A stretch of DNA of 64,000 bases from Notolepis coatsorum (Eukaryota; Chordata; Actinopteri; Aulopiformes; Paralepididae). Positions 11,039 to 22,319 of the stretch are shown here, piece by piece; positions within the stretch are counted from its first letter, which is position 1; each line of letters begins with the position of its first letter. The DNA lies in contig OZ020585.1 in NCBI GenBank assembly GCA_963971535.1, forward strand, positions 160,972,276 through 161,036,275, given 5' to 3'. The notes beneath the pieces are model-generated. The model was given only the letters and a program-made list of their open reading frames with translations. It made no database searches and was not told where the DNA came from. Both the position numbers and the translations under genes were made by a program.

Positions 11039-11081
11039 CTCTCTCTAACTACCACTACCTCTCTCTCTCTCTCTCTCTCTC
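11039..11081. repeat. CT-rich microsatellite
   Basis: (CT)n runs flanking ACTACCACTACC. A shorter (CT)n lies in the paired duplicate at about 10789-10800. Confidence 0.85.
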
Positions 11082-11594
11082 TCGTTATCTTTAAATAAAA
11101 ATCGAAACGGTTACTAACTAATACAAACAGTTCAGTTTGTCAGGTACATGCAACACAGATTACAGTGTTTACATCCGTCTGCTTGAGAAAATACCATGTT
11201 CTGCATTTGCAATAAAAATGATTGAAGTGAGATGAACAGTTATTTTTAAATGTGTGATCTAAAGATAAACAAAGGGTTTTAAAATTGTTATATTTATCTT
11301 CTCTTATAGTACCAGAGAGAAGCTAAATTTGAAGCTAAATTTGTTTAAAAAAAAATATATATATATATATATTATTTTTTTTGATATCGAAATAATATCG
11401 AAGTATCGATACTTTTCAAGGTATCGTATCGAAGTCGAAATTCCAGTATCGTGACAACACTACATTTAAGGTCCTCAGTCAGTGTGAGTAAACAGACTGC
11501 TGTTCTCTGTTACATCCATCACTGAAGGACCCTCGCCGTGTGTGTTCAGATTATCTCCATCTCTCTGGTTCCACCTCGTGCCTCGCACAAACTC

Positions 11595-12917
11595 GCCCCC
11601 CCCGCGCTGGTACGTCAAGAACCTCGTATCCTACACATAGAGAGGACCGCCTGGTACGTTAAGAACCTCGTATCCTACACAGAGAGGACCGCCTGGTACG
11701 TTAAGAACCTTGTATCCTACACATAGAAAGGACCACCTGGTACGTTAAGAACCTTGTATCCTACACATAGAGAGGACCGCCTGGTACGTTAAGAACCTTG
11801 TATCCTACACATAGAGAGGACCGCCTGGTACGTTAAGAACCTTGTATCCTACATAAAGAGGACCGCCTGTTACGTTAAGAACCTTGTATCCTACACATAG
11901 AGAGGAACGCCTGGTACGTTAAGAACCTCGTATCCTAAACATAGAGAGGACCGCCTGGTACGTTAAGAACCTCGTATCCTACACAGAGAGGACCGCCTGG
12001 TACGTTAAGAACCTTGTATCCTACACATAGAAAGGACCACCTGGTACGTTAAGAACCTTGTATCCTACACATAGAGAGGACCGCCTGGTACGTTAAGAAC
12101 CTTGTATCCTACACATAGAGAGGACCGCCTGGTACGTTAAGAACCTTGTATCCTACATAAAGAGGACCGCCTGTTACGTTAAGAACCTTGTATCCTACAC
12201 ATAGAGAGGAACGCCTGGTACGTTAAGAACCTCGTATCCTAAACATAGAGAGGACCGCCTGTTACGTTAAGAACCTTGTATCCTACACATAGAGAGGACC
12301 GCCTGGTACGTTAAGAACCTTGTATCCTACACATAGAGAGGACCGCCTGGTACGTTAAGAACCTTGTATCCTACACATAGAGAGGAACGCCTGGTACGTT
12401 AAGAACCTCGTATCCTAAACATAGAGAGGACCGCCTGTTACGTTAAGAACCTTGTATCCTACACATAGAGAGGACCGCCTGGTACGTTAAGAACCTTGTA
12501 TCCTACACATAGAGAGGACCGCCTGGTACGTTAAGAACCTTGTATCCTACATAAAGAGGACCGCCTGTTACGTTAAGAACCTTGTATCCTACACATAGAG
12601 AGGACCGCCTGGTACGTTAAGAACCTCGTATCCTAAACATAGAGAGGACCGCCTGTTACGTTAAGAACCTTGTATCCTACACATAAAGAGGACCGCCTGG
12701 TACGTTAAGAACCTTGTATCCTACATAAAGAGGACCGCCTGGTACGTTAAGAACCTTGTATCCTACATAAAGAGGACCGCCTGGTACGCTAAGAACCTTG
12801 TATCCTACACATAGAGAGGACCGCCTGGTACGTTAAGAACCTTGTATCCTACACAGAGAGGACCGCCTGGTACGTTAAGAACCTTGTATCCTAAACATAG
12901 AGAGGACCGCCTGGTAC
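11595..12917. repeat. 43-44-bp minisatellite, main block
   Basis: About 30 units of GGACCGCCTGGTACGTTAAG + AACCT(T/C)GTATCCTACACATAGAGA. Variant units (GAACGCC, CTAAACATAG, CTACATAAAG) recur in blocks; the GAACGCC variant sits near 11906, 12211 and 12386, so a higher-order structure exists. The array continues beyond the 12926-14003 element at 14004-14172. Short reading frames here are repeat translations. Confidence 0.95.
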
Positions 12918-12925
12918 ATTAAGAA

Positions 12926-14003
12926 TAGAGATGTTCCGATACCATTTTTTCCTTTCCGATCCGATTCCGATACCTAAGCTTTGGGTATCGGCCGATACCG
13001 ATATTTATCCGATACCAGTGCATACATAAAAAAAAAAAAACGATATTATATAAATTTTTTCTAAATATAATATTTTTTTTTTTTTTTTAACAAATACTGT
13101 TTTATATATACTGTTTTTTAGTCATAACTAGAAAGTAATGGTATTTATTCAACAACAGGTGATTGTATAGATTTGTATTAGTATCATTAATCAATGAGTA
13201 TGGGGCTTCAGCACTGCAGATATACCCTTACTCCAATGATCCACACGGACATTATACGTTGCTGCACTCGCTACCCACTGGCTCTGCAGATATACCCTAC
13301 TCAGTCTGTCTACAAGGCTCCGTTCAGTAGCAGTCGCAGCTGTTGTGATTTTTGCACAATAAATATTCAACATTCTCTTTTGAGACTCCGCCTCAGACTC
13401 TTATCATTTGGCACTAAAAGCTAAACATTGTCGCCGATATGGCTGTCCGCAACATGTCATTAATTGTGTACGCGACGTGCAATTGTGCAATGACGACGTT
13501 ACCGTTAGATGAGCTACCGGTATATGGGAAGACCATAGAAGACTGTAACGTTACTGGTGACATTGTGATTTAACTTGGAATACTCCTTTGCCAACTTGCT
13601 GTACTTTGCTTGCAGGTCTGCAGCCATTATTGCTGGATTATATGAATAGCCCCAACTTTAGCCAAGGTAATGTTAAAGCTAGCTTTCGGTTAGCTGTTCA
13701 ATGCTAATAGTAATAACACCAGCCACCAAGCGAACCCATGAGCTCTCCGTCAACACCGCTCTGTGGGGACGATGACATTTAAGAAAGTATCTGCTGTTAA
13801 AATGACAAATGGCATTGACACTTTAATCGATTAAGCACACGTTTGTTTTATAATGCTTACTCAACAGACCACAGTGTTGTTGATAAATTACGTCATATGG
13901 TATCGGAGCGCAGCATTAGAGGGTACTCGCCGATACCGATACCAGCATTTTAGCCAGTATCGGCGGCTTTTCCGATACTCGTATCGGTATCGGAACAACT
14001 CTA
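12926..14003. mobile_element. hAT-like element inserted in the minisatellite
   Basis: Ends TAGAGATGTTCCGATACC/GGTATCGGAACAACTCTA (one mismatch in 18) and perfect duplication ATTAAGAA at 12918-12925 and 14004-14011. It is the same family as 38095-40011, in reverse orientation; both share the interior TATACCCTACTCAGTCTGT region. It is non-autonomous, with no transposase frame. Confidence 0.94.
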
Positions 14004-14172
14004 ATTAAGAACCTTGTATCCTACACATGGAGAGGACCGCCTGGTACATTAAGAACCTTGTATCCTACACATGGAGAGGCGACCGCCTGGTCCGTCAAGA
14101 ACCTCGTATCCTACACATCGAGAGGCGACCGCCTGGTACGTCAAGAACCTCGTATCCTACGCACAGAGAGGC
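14004..14172. repeat. 43-44-bp minisatellite, right block
   Basis: Four more units, the last ones diverged (GGCGACCGCCTGGTCCGTCA). This marks the right edge of the array that starts at 11595. Confidence 0.92.
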
Positions 14173-15282
14173 AACCCCCGCGCACCGAGACACAGAGACG
14201 AGGCGTCAGAGCGGACGGTCGGCTACATTTCACCTCCGCTCTCTGGAGGGAAACCGAGAAGGCCGAAGGTCACGGAAGAGGAAGTTAAGTCAACTGTATT
14301 TATGAAGCACGTTTTTTTTAAACAACAGAGTTGCTCGAGGCCCTAAAATGAAAAACACGTTAAAATACGGTAAAGCAGGCCGGGCAAGACGTCGTCGCTA
14401 GGAGGAACACGTCGCAGTGACGTAGTTCTGATATAGGAGACCTCTAATGGGACCAGTTGGGAAGGAGGCTAGTGAGGCAAGCATCTGCAGAACCCATATA
14501 GAGAGCTGAGCTGACGACTCCTTGGAGCTGTGTGTGTGCGTGCGTCGTGCATGTGTGCGTGCGTGTGTGAGTGTGCATGTGCGTGTGCGTGATGGTCTCT
14601 ACACTGCAGCCTCACTGCGTATCGAGGTCTCTGGCAGGTGTCCTGCAGTGTGAGCTCAACAAAACTGACGTTCTGCCAACTATGGCTGTGCTCTCATTTC
14701 CCCCGTGTCTGTGTCTGTCCCTCCTCCTCCTCCTCCTCCTCCTCCTCCTCAGCCCCTCTCTCCCTCCTCCTCTCCCCTCTCCCTCCTCAGCCCCTCTCTC
14801 TCTCTCTCCCTCCTCCTCAGCCCCTCAATCCTCTCCTCCTTCATTCTCCTCCTCTCTCTCTCCGTCTGTCCCTCCTCCTCAGCCCCTCTCCATCCTCTCC
14901 TTCATTCTCCTCTCTCTCTCCGTCTATCCTGGGGGAGGTCAAAGAAGCTCTTTTTGGTTGCCATTTTCAGTGCTGTATCTAGTATCACAGTAACGCGGTC
15001 AGCTGAGGGAAAGAGGGGGGGGGGGGGGGTCATGGATGGAAACTGAGACCCGTGTTCAGCCAAACAAAGATGTGGCCAAATCATAGGGGGGCTAGAAAAT
15101 CAATACTGCGATATACCGTCATACTTCCCCTTGTGACACATTATCAATAAAACGGCGCCAAGTAACACCAGTTAAACACAGGATTGCTCGACAGTCCCAT
15201 TTTTACTGCAATAGGAAATTATTGGAACGAGGTGAACAGACTGAAAACGTTCTCTTATTAGATAAAACACATGATCTATAAT
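14173..15282. other. Low-complexity and apparently single-copy stretch
   Basis: 14173-14520 looks single copy with no gene I recognise. 14525-14595 is a TG/CG-alternating purine-pyrimidine tract. 14716-14935 is a CTC/CCT polypyrimidine tract giving artefactual Ser/Pro/Leu frames. A run of 14 or more G starts near 15014. 15090-15282 has TGCGATATACCG words resembling a hAT subterminal region, but no paired end was found. Confidence 0.7.
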
Positions 15283-15653
15283 TAGGGATGTCCGATATTA
15301 TCGGCCTACCGATATTATCGGCCGATATTGGCATACAAATATATATATCGGAAAATATCTGTATCGGTTTTCAAAAAAGATCTTTTTTATTTTGTTTTAC
15401 ATTTATTTAACCTTTATTTACCCAGGCAAGCAAGTAAGAACAAATTAAATTATTCTTTTTAATTATTGTCAAAGTATGCATAATGTTGTGTTAATTACAC
15501 AACAAGAGATATGTAATGTTAATTACCTGAAATTATTCCATTTTTTGGCGGGGGAAACCCTGCATATATCGGTATCGGTTGATATCGGTATCGGAAATTA
15601 AGAGTTGGACAATATCGGTATATCGGTAAAAAAGCCAATATCGAACATCCCTA
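15283..15653. mobile_element. hAT-like MITE
   Basis: Ends TAGGGATGTCCGATATT/AATATCGAACATCCCTA (one mismatch in 17) and perfect duplication TCTATAAT at 15275-15282 and 15654-15661. Rich in TATCGGCCGATA. It holds an ATTTAACCTTTATTTACCCAGG LINE-tail word at about 15395-15425. Confidence 0.94.
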
Positions 15654-16011
15654 TCTATAATGTGTTTTCATTGCAGAAGTCGTGTGTTAATCATTATGTC
15701 CCGGCTGCCACCGACTCATCCCGACTACGGCTCTCTTGTCGGGACGGCCCTACAGCTGACCCAGGATCTGTGTAACTTTATCATTTAGAATGCGCAAGAG
15801 ACTGGAGAGTGGCTCGATAAGTGATCCGAGATCAGAAGCCCCTATTCGTATCGTAGTACAATCCCCCCCACGCCCGGGGACTATTTCTGTCCGTCTTTCT
15901 CCGGTGAGCCATCTTGATAAGCATCTCTTTCAGACATTGAGCAGTGCTTAAGGTGATTAGTTGGGAACTATTAAACACGCCCTGCTCCACTCCGATGAAT
16001 GGGTGGCTTTG
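15654..16011. other. No gene seen
   Basis: Mixed-composition DNA without recognisable coding or repeat sequence. Confidence 0.6.
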
Positions 16012-16104
16012 TTAACCCTTTCACTGCCACATTACAGAAGGTTAACCCTTTACTATCACACTACAGGCGGTTAACCTTCTGTAGTGTGGCAGTGAAAGGG
16101 TTAA
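16012..16104. repeat. 36-bp inverted repeat
   Basis: Arms 16012-16047 and 16069-16104 (TTAACCCTTTCACTGCCACA...) are reverse complements with one mismatch and a 21-base loop. It resembles a minimal foldback MITE flanked by TTAA. Confidence 0.93.
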
Positions 16105-16429
16105 GCTGATCCCATAGAATCAGTAGACAGCAGGTATAGAGTCATTTCATATTTAAGTGACCTCGACTATGCAGATGATGTCACCTTAATCACAGAGCAT
16201 AATAACATCTGCTCACCTACTTCCCATCTCACTTGAATAACCTGCCATTAAGGCAGGACTTGTACAAGATACAAAGAGAAGGGGAAACGTGATCACCAAC
16301 GAGGAGGACCCACCCCCTACTCATCCACCCGATTCAATCAATGAATTTAATGCATTCAAGTTCAACACTTGTTTGACGAACAATGCCACTGACCTTAGTT
16401 GCCAGAGATGTACCCATCTGGCTGACAAT

Positions 16430-16545
16430 TCGTAAGTCGCTTTGGATAAATGCGTTTAGCTAAATGACTAAATGTAAATTTACATTCATATTTACATTTT
16501 GTCATTTAGCTGACGCTTTTATCCAAAGCGACTTACAAGTGTTGT
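16430..16545. repeat. Head-to-head pair of LINE/SINE 3' tails
   Basis: GTAAGTCGCTTTGGATAAAT ... AAATGTAAA at 16430-16478 is followed by its inverted counterpart TTTACATTTTGTCATTTAGC ... CCAAAGCGACTTAC at 16490-16540. CTTTGGATAAAAGCG is a widespread fish SINE/LINE tail word (also at 21036). Here the two tails meet 3' end to 3' end. Confidence 0.85.
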
Positions 16546-16954
16546 ACAACAGCAGGTGGAAGGGTACAACTCTATGAGCTGAGTAACAATGTTCATCAAA
16601 GTGTTGAGTGCTACAGTGTAGGTTAGTATATTAGGACAAGTGAGTGCATGACAGTAAGCCAAGGTTAGTGTTAGAGTGTTTTTTTTTTGGGACAAATTGT
16701 TTTTTTTTGCATAAATGGGACAAACATCAAGGATGTTGATGACTTCAGCAGAATGAATGTTCTTTCCAGAAAGAGACAACACATGGAACATATGTAACAA
16801 GCGTATCTGAATCTGCAGTCTGATAAATCTACTGCACCAAGTTCTCCCTCTTCAGGGCTTTTGTCAAAAGCATCATGTTATAGAATATAGATGGTGCCGA
16901 GATGTGGACTATGAGGATGGTGCATACACAAGGCTCCTCATGCATGTAATGAAA
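16546..16954. other. No gene seen
   Basis: AT-rich sequence with no recognisable feature beyond short homopolymers at about 16680-16710. Confidence 0.6.
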
Positions 16955-17105
16955 TGAAAACATTATTTTATTAGATAAAACATGTTGACAAAGATTTACT
17001 TTGCAGTTGAAAAAAGGTAATAAATCGCAATATATCGCAATATTAATATCGCAATATATTTTTTATCGCAATACTATCGTATCGTGAGGCCTCTGGTGAT
17101 TCCCA
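16955..17105. mobile_element. hAT-like right end (partner end not found)
   Basis: ATCGCAATAT words followed by the terminus ATTCCCACCCCTA. The word TTATTAGATAAAACA recurs at about 15254-15268. I could not find a matching left end or duplication. Confidence 0.5.
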
Positions 17106-17345
17106 CCCCTAGTCCTCATGCATGTAGAGAACATCTCCTGGACACAAGGCTCCTCCTAAGAACATCTCCTGAACAAATCATACAACAAAAGAACATCGAT
17201 GGTGAACTTCCTCCAATAACAACCATTGTAGCAGGTCTCACTGGTCTTGCTATCGTGCACCTATAGAGATATATAATATCTGATGTCCTTCTAAAGCAGC
17301 TTCCCCAATCAACCAGAGGAAACTGGTCTCGTACATTTCAGACAC

Positions 17346-17417
17346 AGTAGTAGCAGTAGTAGCAGTAGTAGCAGTAGTAGCAGTAGTAGCAGCAGTAGTA
17401 GCAGTAGTAGTAGTAAT
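17346..17417. repeat. (AGT/AGC)n trinucleotide repeat
   Basis: AGTAGTAGC repeated, directly before the hAT-like terminus at 17421. Confidence 0.93.
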
Positions 17418-17420
17418 AGC

Positions 17421-17515
17421 TAGGGATGCACCGAATGGGAAATTCTTGGCCGAAACCGATACCGAAAATAGGAAACAGTTGGCCGAAAACCAAATGCCGA
17501 AAGGCCGAAAATGAT
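17421..17515. mobile_element. hAT-like left end, cut off by the gap
   Basis: TAGGGATGCACCGAATGG, then GGCCGAAACCGATACCGAAA, a terminus class common in fish hAT elements. The other end is not visible; the assembly gap begins 230 bases downstream. Confidence 0.6.
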
Positions 17516-17529
17516 TCATAGAATAGAAT

Positions 17530-17750
17530 TTTTTTTTACAATGTTGTTCAGCTACCTGATTATGGAAAAATATATGATTATGGCAAAACTTAACTTAAAT
17601 AATCACTATTATGGGTCTTTTTGTATCACAAACAGTACTGTATTTGCAAATCTGGTATGTCATAAATGTATAGATGTAGCAGTACTGTCTATCTGTATGT
17701 CATATATGTCCTGATGAATTGAAAATGGGGGACCCTGATGTAAACAAGAC
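17530..17750 (+). mobile_element. LINE tail LT1 (plus strand), truncated by gap
   Basis: Matches the reverse complement of about 55941-56110, including AGTACTGTATTTGCAAATCT and GAATTGAAAATGGGGGACCC. It is interrupted by the N run before its tail. Confidence 0.75.
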
Positions 17751-17950
17751 NNNNNNNNNNNNNNNNNNNNNNNNNNNNNNNNNNNNNNNNNNNNNNNNNN
17801 NNNNNNNNNNNNNNNNNNNNNNNNNNNNNNNNNNNNNNNNNNNNNNNNNNNNNNNNNNNNNNNNNNNNNNNNNNNNNNNNNNNNNNNNNNNNNNNNNNNN
17901 NNNNNNNNNNNNNNNNNNNNNNNNNNNNNNNNNNNNNNNNNNNNNNNNNN
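17751..17950. other. Assembly gap (200 N)
   Basis: Exactly 200 undetermined bases between an LT1 tail and a tandem repeat. The round length suggests a placeholder, so the true size is unknown. Confidence 0.99.
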
Positions 17951-18058
17951 AGCTGGCAGCGTGGCACACAGTTACTATGGGTCTGAGAGCTGGCAGTGTG
18001 GCACAGTTACTATGGGTCTGAGAGCTGGCAGCGTGGCACAGTTACTATGGCACAAATA
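17951..18058. repeat. 35-37-bp tandem repeat at the gap edge
   Basis: Three units of AGCTGGCAGCGTGGCACAGT + TACTATGGGTCTGAG. The array probably extends into the gap. Confidence 0.9.
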
Positions 18059-18360
18059 GCCCGGGCCACCTTGGAACTGCAGGGAAACCATCGGGGAGGA
18101 GTACACGCGGGAGACTGGAGGGGGGGGGGCGGGGACACGACGCCAGAGCTGGCACCGGGTGTTCAGACCCAGACAGCCCAAGTGGTTAGCGTGCCATCAG
18201 GGACATGCAGATGGCTCGCTCCTCCGTGGATGTGGGTGTAAAACAGAGAGCCGAGGGCGAAGCTTGTTCTCTCTGCAGTAACCAGCGCTCGTCAAATGCT
18301 CCCGCTCCATCTAGCAACCGCTCTCGGCCTGCAGACAACCAATGGATGACTAAAGCCAGA
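18059..18360. other. No gene seen
   Basis: GC-balanced, possibly single-copy sequence with a short G-run at about 18120. No conserved reading frame recognised. Confidence 0.55.
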
Positions 18361-18665
18361 ATAGAATAGAATAGAAGTACTTTATTGATCCAGAGGGAAA
18401 TTCAGCACTACAGATCGCTCACAATAAACATTTAGGTAGTCAGAAATCAATCAAATCACAAATAAGAATAAAAATACAGTCAGGGATATACATTAAAAAA
18501 TATACAGTAATAAGTGTTTAAAAAAAAATATCCAGGAGAATATGCCAGTTAGTACTGTCACTCTGTGCTCAGTGAGGCATAGTGATGCGTTGTATAGTCT
18601 GATGACTGTTGAAGATATGAAGGACTTCCTGTGCTTCAGAGATCGAGGAATAACTGCCTGTGCTG
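18361..18665 (-). mobile_element. LINE 3' end (TACTTTATTGATCC type)
   Basis: (AATAG)n followed by AAGTACTTTATTGATCCAGA + GGGAAATTC, the reverse complement of a very common fish LINE tail. About 250 bases of 3' untranslated sequence follow. It is interrupted at 18666 by a hAT-like left end (TAAGGCTGTCCCCGAAG). Confidence 0.7.
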
Positions 18666-18920
18666 TAAGGCTGTCCCCGAAGCCTGTTTTTAGGATTCGA
18701 ACTTCGTCAGGGTTTTTCGAACGAACGAACCTTCGAACCTTCGTTTTTAATAAATAAATTAAACAAATAAAAAAATCTATATATAATTATTATAGATATT
18801 TTTTTTATAGATATCCTCAAACTAAATCCTCAATTTGAATAAAGTGATAATCTGATTAAATGTGTCTTTTTTATTTTATTTTATATCAACTTCCAGCCCC
18901 AGACCCAGCCCAGGAGAAGC
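18666..18920. mobile_element. hAT-like left end (TAAGGCTGTCCCCGAAG family)
   Basis: The terminus is followed by TTCGAAC/CGAACCTTCG words. Sequence of similar character ends at about 33104 (AAGACAGCCCTA) in another element. No right end was found here. Confidence 0.45.
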
Positions 18921-19954
18921 TAGAGCCATATGAAATCCACGTTCACGGAATCGCGGAATTGAGCAATAAAAATGGAATCAGCTGTAAACGGGGAATATTG
19001 CAGAATTTGCCCTAATCTGGACTGAAATCGTGTTCGGGAGAACATGGAACGTTTGGTGCAACGCGAACATGACCGGGACGCTACAGCGTGTTACACACAA
19101 CACACAGCAATTTTCAAGCGTCTAGCTGCTTCGGTGTTAACGTTAACGTCGAAAGAAATTCCACACTAAGCCCTAAATTCAGAGCAGTGCAGTATCCTAA
19201 TGACTTGTATATGACCGGCGACAAGGTGTTTTGCTAATTCTGTCAACATGCCGTGGACTGGACTCGCAAAACACATGCGAAGATCACTCTCCAAAAGCCA
19301 TGTCAGGAACACAGGAAAACACCTGTGCTTCAAAACAGAGTAGGGTATATCTGCAGTGCCGCAGGCCCCATACACACCAGCTCTCTAACGATGATCCCTG
19401 GTGATCACAAAGATACAGTTAGAGGCGAGGCTAATCACTGACACTATTGTGATGAAATAGCTATGTAACGTTGCAGTACATAAAGTACACAGGACTAGAA
19501 ATGATAGCTTCTTGCTAAATCTGGTGCACCATCTATTTGTTTAATGCAAATGATCGTCAGTACACACTGTCCTTTATAAACTAAACTAAAGGTGCCTAAT
19601 TATGCATTACTATATTTCATCACAATAGAATAGATATAGTAGGCTACTTACATTGTGATAATGTCAGTAGTAGCTAGCTGTATATTGTTTGTTTACACTT
19701 GAAATGTGTATTTTTATTTTGTCACAATATTATTTGAAAATAGTGTCAAATTGAACTGTATTTCTGAGTTGCAGCACTTAAAAACATTAAATGGACTGTT
19801 ATATCTTATTAAATTGTGGACATTTTATCATTCCCACTTATTAGACACTATTGCTGATGGTAAAATGAGCGTACAAAGCAAAATACATAATTCTGAAATA
19901 TTAAAACGGAAAAAACTGAATTTGGAAAAAATAAAACGGATTCATATGGCTCTA
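18921..19954. mobile_element. hAT-like element, TAGAGCCATATG family
   Basis: Ends TAGAGCCATATGAAATCC/CGGATTCATATGGCTCTA (first 15 bp match) and perfect duplication GGAGAAGC at 18913-18920 and 19955-19962. The right 185 bases match those of the 32638-33294 copy. The interior 19160-19330 carries the decayed zinc-finger region also seen at about 4190-4400. Confidence 0.93.
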
Positions 19955-20704
19955 GGAGAAGCCCCAGCCCAACGAAATCAATTAAATCAACTTTCTTTAA
20001 TGAATATAACTCATCAGTTTCTTTTAATACTATAGATAATAGTGTAGCCTAATCTTTATCTGCAACTGTGAAGAAAAACCCATTGGTTTAATAGAATTAA
20101 TATAAAAAAATATTAAAAAAATAATATATATATATATAGAGTGGGACTTCAGAGCGGGCGGAAGCGCACGGAGGATGGCACGTTTACACTGGAACAGCTG
20201 TAAATGCCTACCTAGTCTATATGCGAAGTCAGTCCCCGTTCGAAGATTTTTTTTAAAGATTTCCAGTTCCAGTGTTCCATTGTCCATTTTGCATGTATAA
20301 CCCGTTATTATCTCATTAATTAGAATGTTAGAATGAATTTTAGAATGATGAAATCAGTAGTGACTGTACTCTGAAAAAGTATAGTATGGTTTATTTGTAT
20401 TGGAAAAGATACAGACACATTGGCTGGCTGAGAACAGCATCTATGTGTGGTAATAATGCAGATATTGAGTGTATTTCTGTGAAAATGTGTGTGGCGCACG
20501 CCTCAAATTCCACCGAAATGAAAAAATACGCTTCCAGCCCGTGAGTCGCCCGCCCGCTCACGGCCGGTGTGAACAGCGACGTTAACATGGGAGTGAAAGT
20601 GAAGCGCTGATCGCTCGCCCGCCTTACGCCCGCGTTCAGTGCGTTTGGGCCGGTATGCAGTGCTTGCGCCCTTTAGGGACACGTCATGTTACAGTGCGTG
20701 TCCT
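19955..20704. other. No gene seen
   Basis: AT-rich to 20140, then moderately GC-rich. 20490-20700 has CGCCCGC-rich sequence (GGCCGGTGTGAACAG) that could belong to an unidentified DNA transposon. I cannot delimit it. Confidence 0.5.
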
Positions 20705-20855
20705 CGTCATATTAGATTAGACTAGATTAGAGTCAGTACAGTACGTTTATATGTACTCTGTACAATGACAAGAGGTTTGGCGTCCAACCAGAGTGCAAAC
20801 GTAATATACAATGTATAGGTGATTAAACTGGGTATAAAATATATAGATTAGTACT
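20705..20855 (-). mobile_element. LINE/SINE tail LT2, partial
   Basis: Contains ATTAGATTAGACTAGATTAG and AGAGTGCAAACGTAATATAC. Related tails occur at 22320-22440 (reverse) and as an inverted pair at 50385-50620. Confidence 0.55.
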
Positions 20856-20861
20856 ACTCGG

Positions 20862-21085
20862 GAGGTAGAGCAGTCGTCTGGTAATCAGTCGTTCCTGGTT
20901 CGATTCCGCTCCTCCCGGGCAGCGTGTCGAAGTGTCCTTGAGCAAGACACCCGATGAGCAGGTTGGCACCTTGCATGGTTCCCTCCGCCGGTGTGTGAAT
21001 GGGTAAAAAATTTAAGGAACAAATTGTAAAGCGCTTTGGATAAAAGCGCTATATAAATGCAGTCCATTTACCATTTACTGAGTAC
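20862..21085 (+). mobile_element. tRNA-derived SINE
   Basis: The head GGAGGTAGAGCAGTCGTCTG matches a Pol III A box and GGTTCGATTCC a B box. The middle GTGTCCTTGAGCAAGACAC is a conserved SINE core word, and the tail is TAAAGCGCTTTGGATAAAAG ... CTATATAAATGCAGTCCATT. This is the three-part layout of V-SINE-like fish SINEs. The family name is my inference. Confidence 0.8.
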
Positions 21086-21124
21086 TAAAGAATCTGTGGC
21101 GAGGGGCTTGGCCTTCATGATGCA

Positions 21125-21330
21125 TAATGGTCAGAAGATAAATACCGGTTTCCTCTCTGTGTGCGTTCAGGAGAAAGCTATCCGGCTGCAAGCTAGTCTA
21201 GCTTAGCACAAGTGAACAGAAGCGGATATGGACCGGCGGCGGCTAGCCTAGCTGTTGGCCAAAAGCCAAGCTTTAAGCTAGGCTAGTAGACAGACTCTGG
21301 AGAAGATGGTAAGAACATTTCCCACAATGT
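21125..21330. repeat. One arm of a foldback element
   Basis: CAGAAGATAAATACCGGTTT ... AGCTATCCGGCTGCA ... TAGCTTAGCACAA resembles one arm of the 23555-23906 foldback, with CTCTGGAGAAGA near 21295. The other arm is incomplete. Confidence 0.6.
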
Positions 21331-21830
21331 CGGCATGTTTATAGATCAGTTCTCAATTAGAGGCTTCCCATTATATACATGAGACGTCTGGCTTTTAAGC
21401 TAACTGTTAATTGATCAAAGCATGCTAGACAGCCAGCTAACAGCTGGGGGGGGGGGGGGGGGTCATCAACCCTCTCCTTGCAGACGGCCTCATCAAATAA
21501 GAGCTTAAAGAGATGGAGTGGAAAAGCCCCCCCACCCACTCACACACACTCTCTCTCCCCCTATCTACAGCGCGCCCCATCACGTCAGGTCACCATGCAA
21601 ATGCCCCAATGTGAGGAATGTAATCAAATGCAAATTACCTCGTTTGTGTAAATTCACACATAATGAGCACGCCCATGAGCACATACACACACACACAAAG
21701 GCTCTGGTAAGAGCCAGTGCAGCAGGTTTGGTTTTAGAGCAAGTCCAGAGTCAGTTCATGCATTAGATCAATTGCAATTGAAGACAATACTTTCAATATT
21801 TTATATATTGAATATTTTTCAGTATAGATT
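21331..21830. other. Mostly single-copy stretch with a poly-G run and two octamers
   Basis: A run of 17 G at 21446-21462. Two exact ATGCAAAT octamers lie at 21595-21602 and 21628-21635, the second within TAATCAAATGCAAATTACC. No reading frame is recognisable. Confidence 0.6.
21595..21635 (+). promoter_or_regulatory. Two POU/octamer motifs (candidate regulatory site)
   Basis: Two ATGCAAAT words 33 bases apart in otherwise non-repetitive sequence. This is the consensus for Oct/POU factors. No conservation data are available, so the call is tentative. Confidence 0.25.
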
Positions 21831-21834
21831 ATTA

Positions 21835-22312
21835 TTGACTGACACTTGAATATTAGATGCAGTATACAGTACCATTGACTAACACTAGAATATGAGATGC
21901 AATATACAGTACCATTGACACTTGAATATGAGATGCAATGAATATACAGTACCATTGACTAACACTAGAATATGAGATGTAGTAGTATATACATATACAG
22001 TACCATTGACTAACACTTGAATATGAGATGCAGTATAGAGTACCATTGACTAACACTAGAATATGAGATGCAATATACAGTACCATTGACACTTGAATAT
22101 GAGATGCAGTATACAGTACCATTGACTAACACTAGAATATGAGATGCAATATACAGTACCATTGACACTTGAATATGAGATGCAGTATACAGTAACATTG
22201 ACTGAAACTTGAATATGAGATGCAGTATACAGCACCATTGACTAACACTAGAATATGAGATGCAGTATATACAGTACCATTGACTAACACTTGAATATGA
22301 GATGCAGTATAC
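21835..22312. repeat. 36-40-bp minisatellite
   Basis: About 12 units of AGTACCATTGACTAACACTA + GAATATGAGATGCAATATAC; a shorter variant lacks CTAA. Minus-strand frames across it are periodic artefacts. Confidence 0.95.
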
Positions 22313-22319
22313 TATACTA

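Larger units (their letters stand above)
8760..11462 (+). mobile_element. hAT element with BED-finger remnant
   Basis: Ends TAGTGTTGTCA/TGACAACACTA (11 bp perfect), with perfect duplication CATTTAAG at 8752-8759 and 11463-11470. Subterminal sequence is rich in ATCGATA/GTATCG. It contains a transposase N-terminus at 9007-9102, a nested hAT at 9438-10684 and an internal direct duplication (9331-10800 versus 10800-11014). The rest has no recognisable coding sequence. Confidence 0.93.

Noticed and set aside
11595-14172. Regular direct repeats considered as a CRISPR array
   Set aside because: The units abut without unique spacers and the setting is vertebrate. It is a minisatellite.
14571-15046. 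Ser/Pro/Leu-rich frames of 110-140 codons
   Set aside because: All three plus frames are open because of a CTC/CCT tract, which is low complexity and not a gene.
15090-17105. A single 2-kb hAT element spanning this interval
   Set aside because: The left TAGGGGGGC and right CCCACCCCTA are suggestive, but the flanks do not form an 8-bp duplication and the subterminal words differ.
20862-21085. tRNA gene
   Set aside because: The A and B boxes are present but the sequence does not fold as a full tRNA, and it continues into SINE core and tail.
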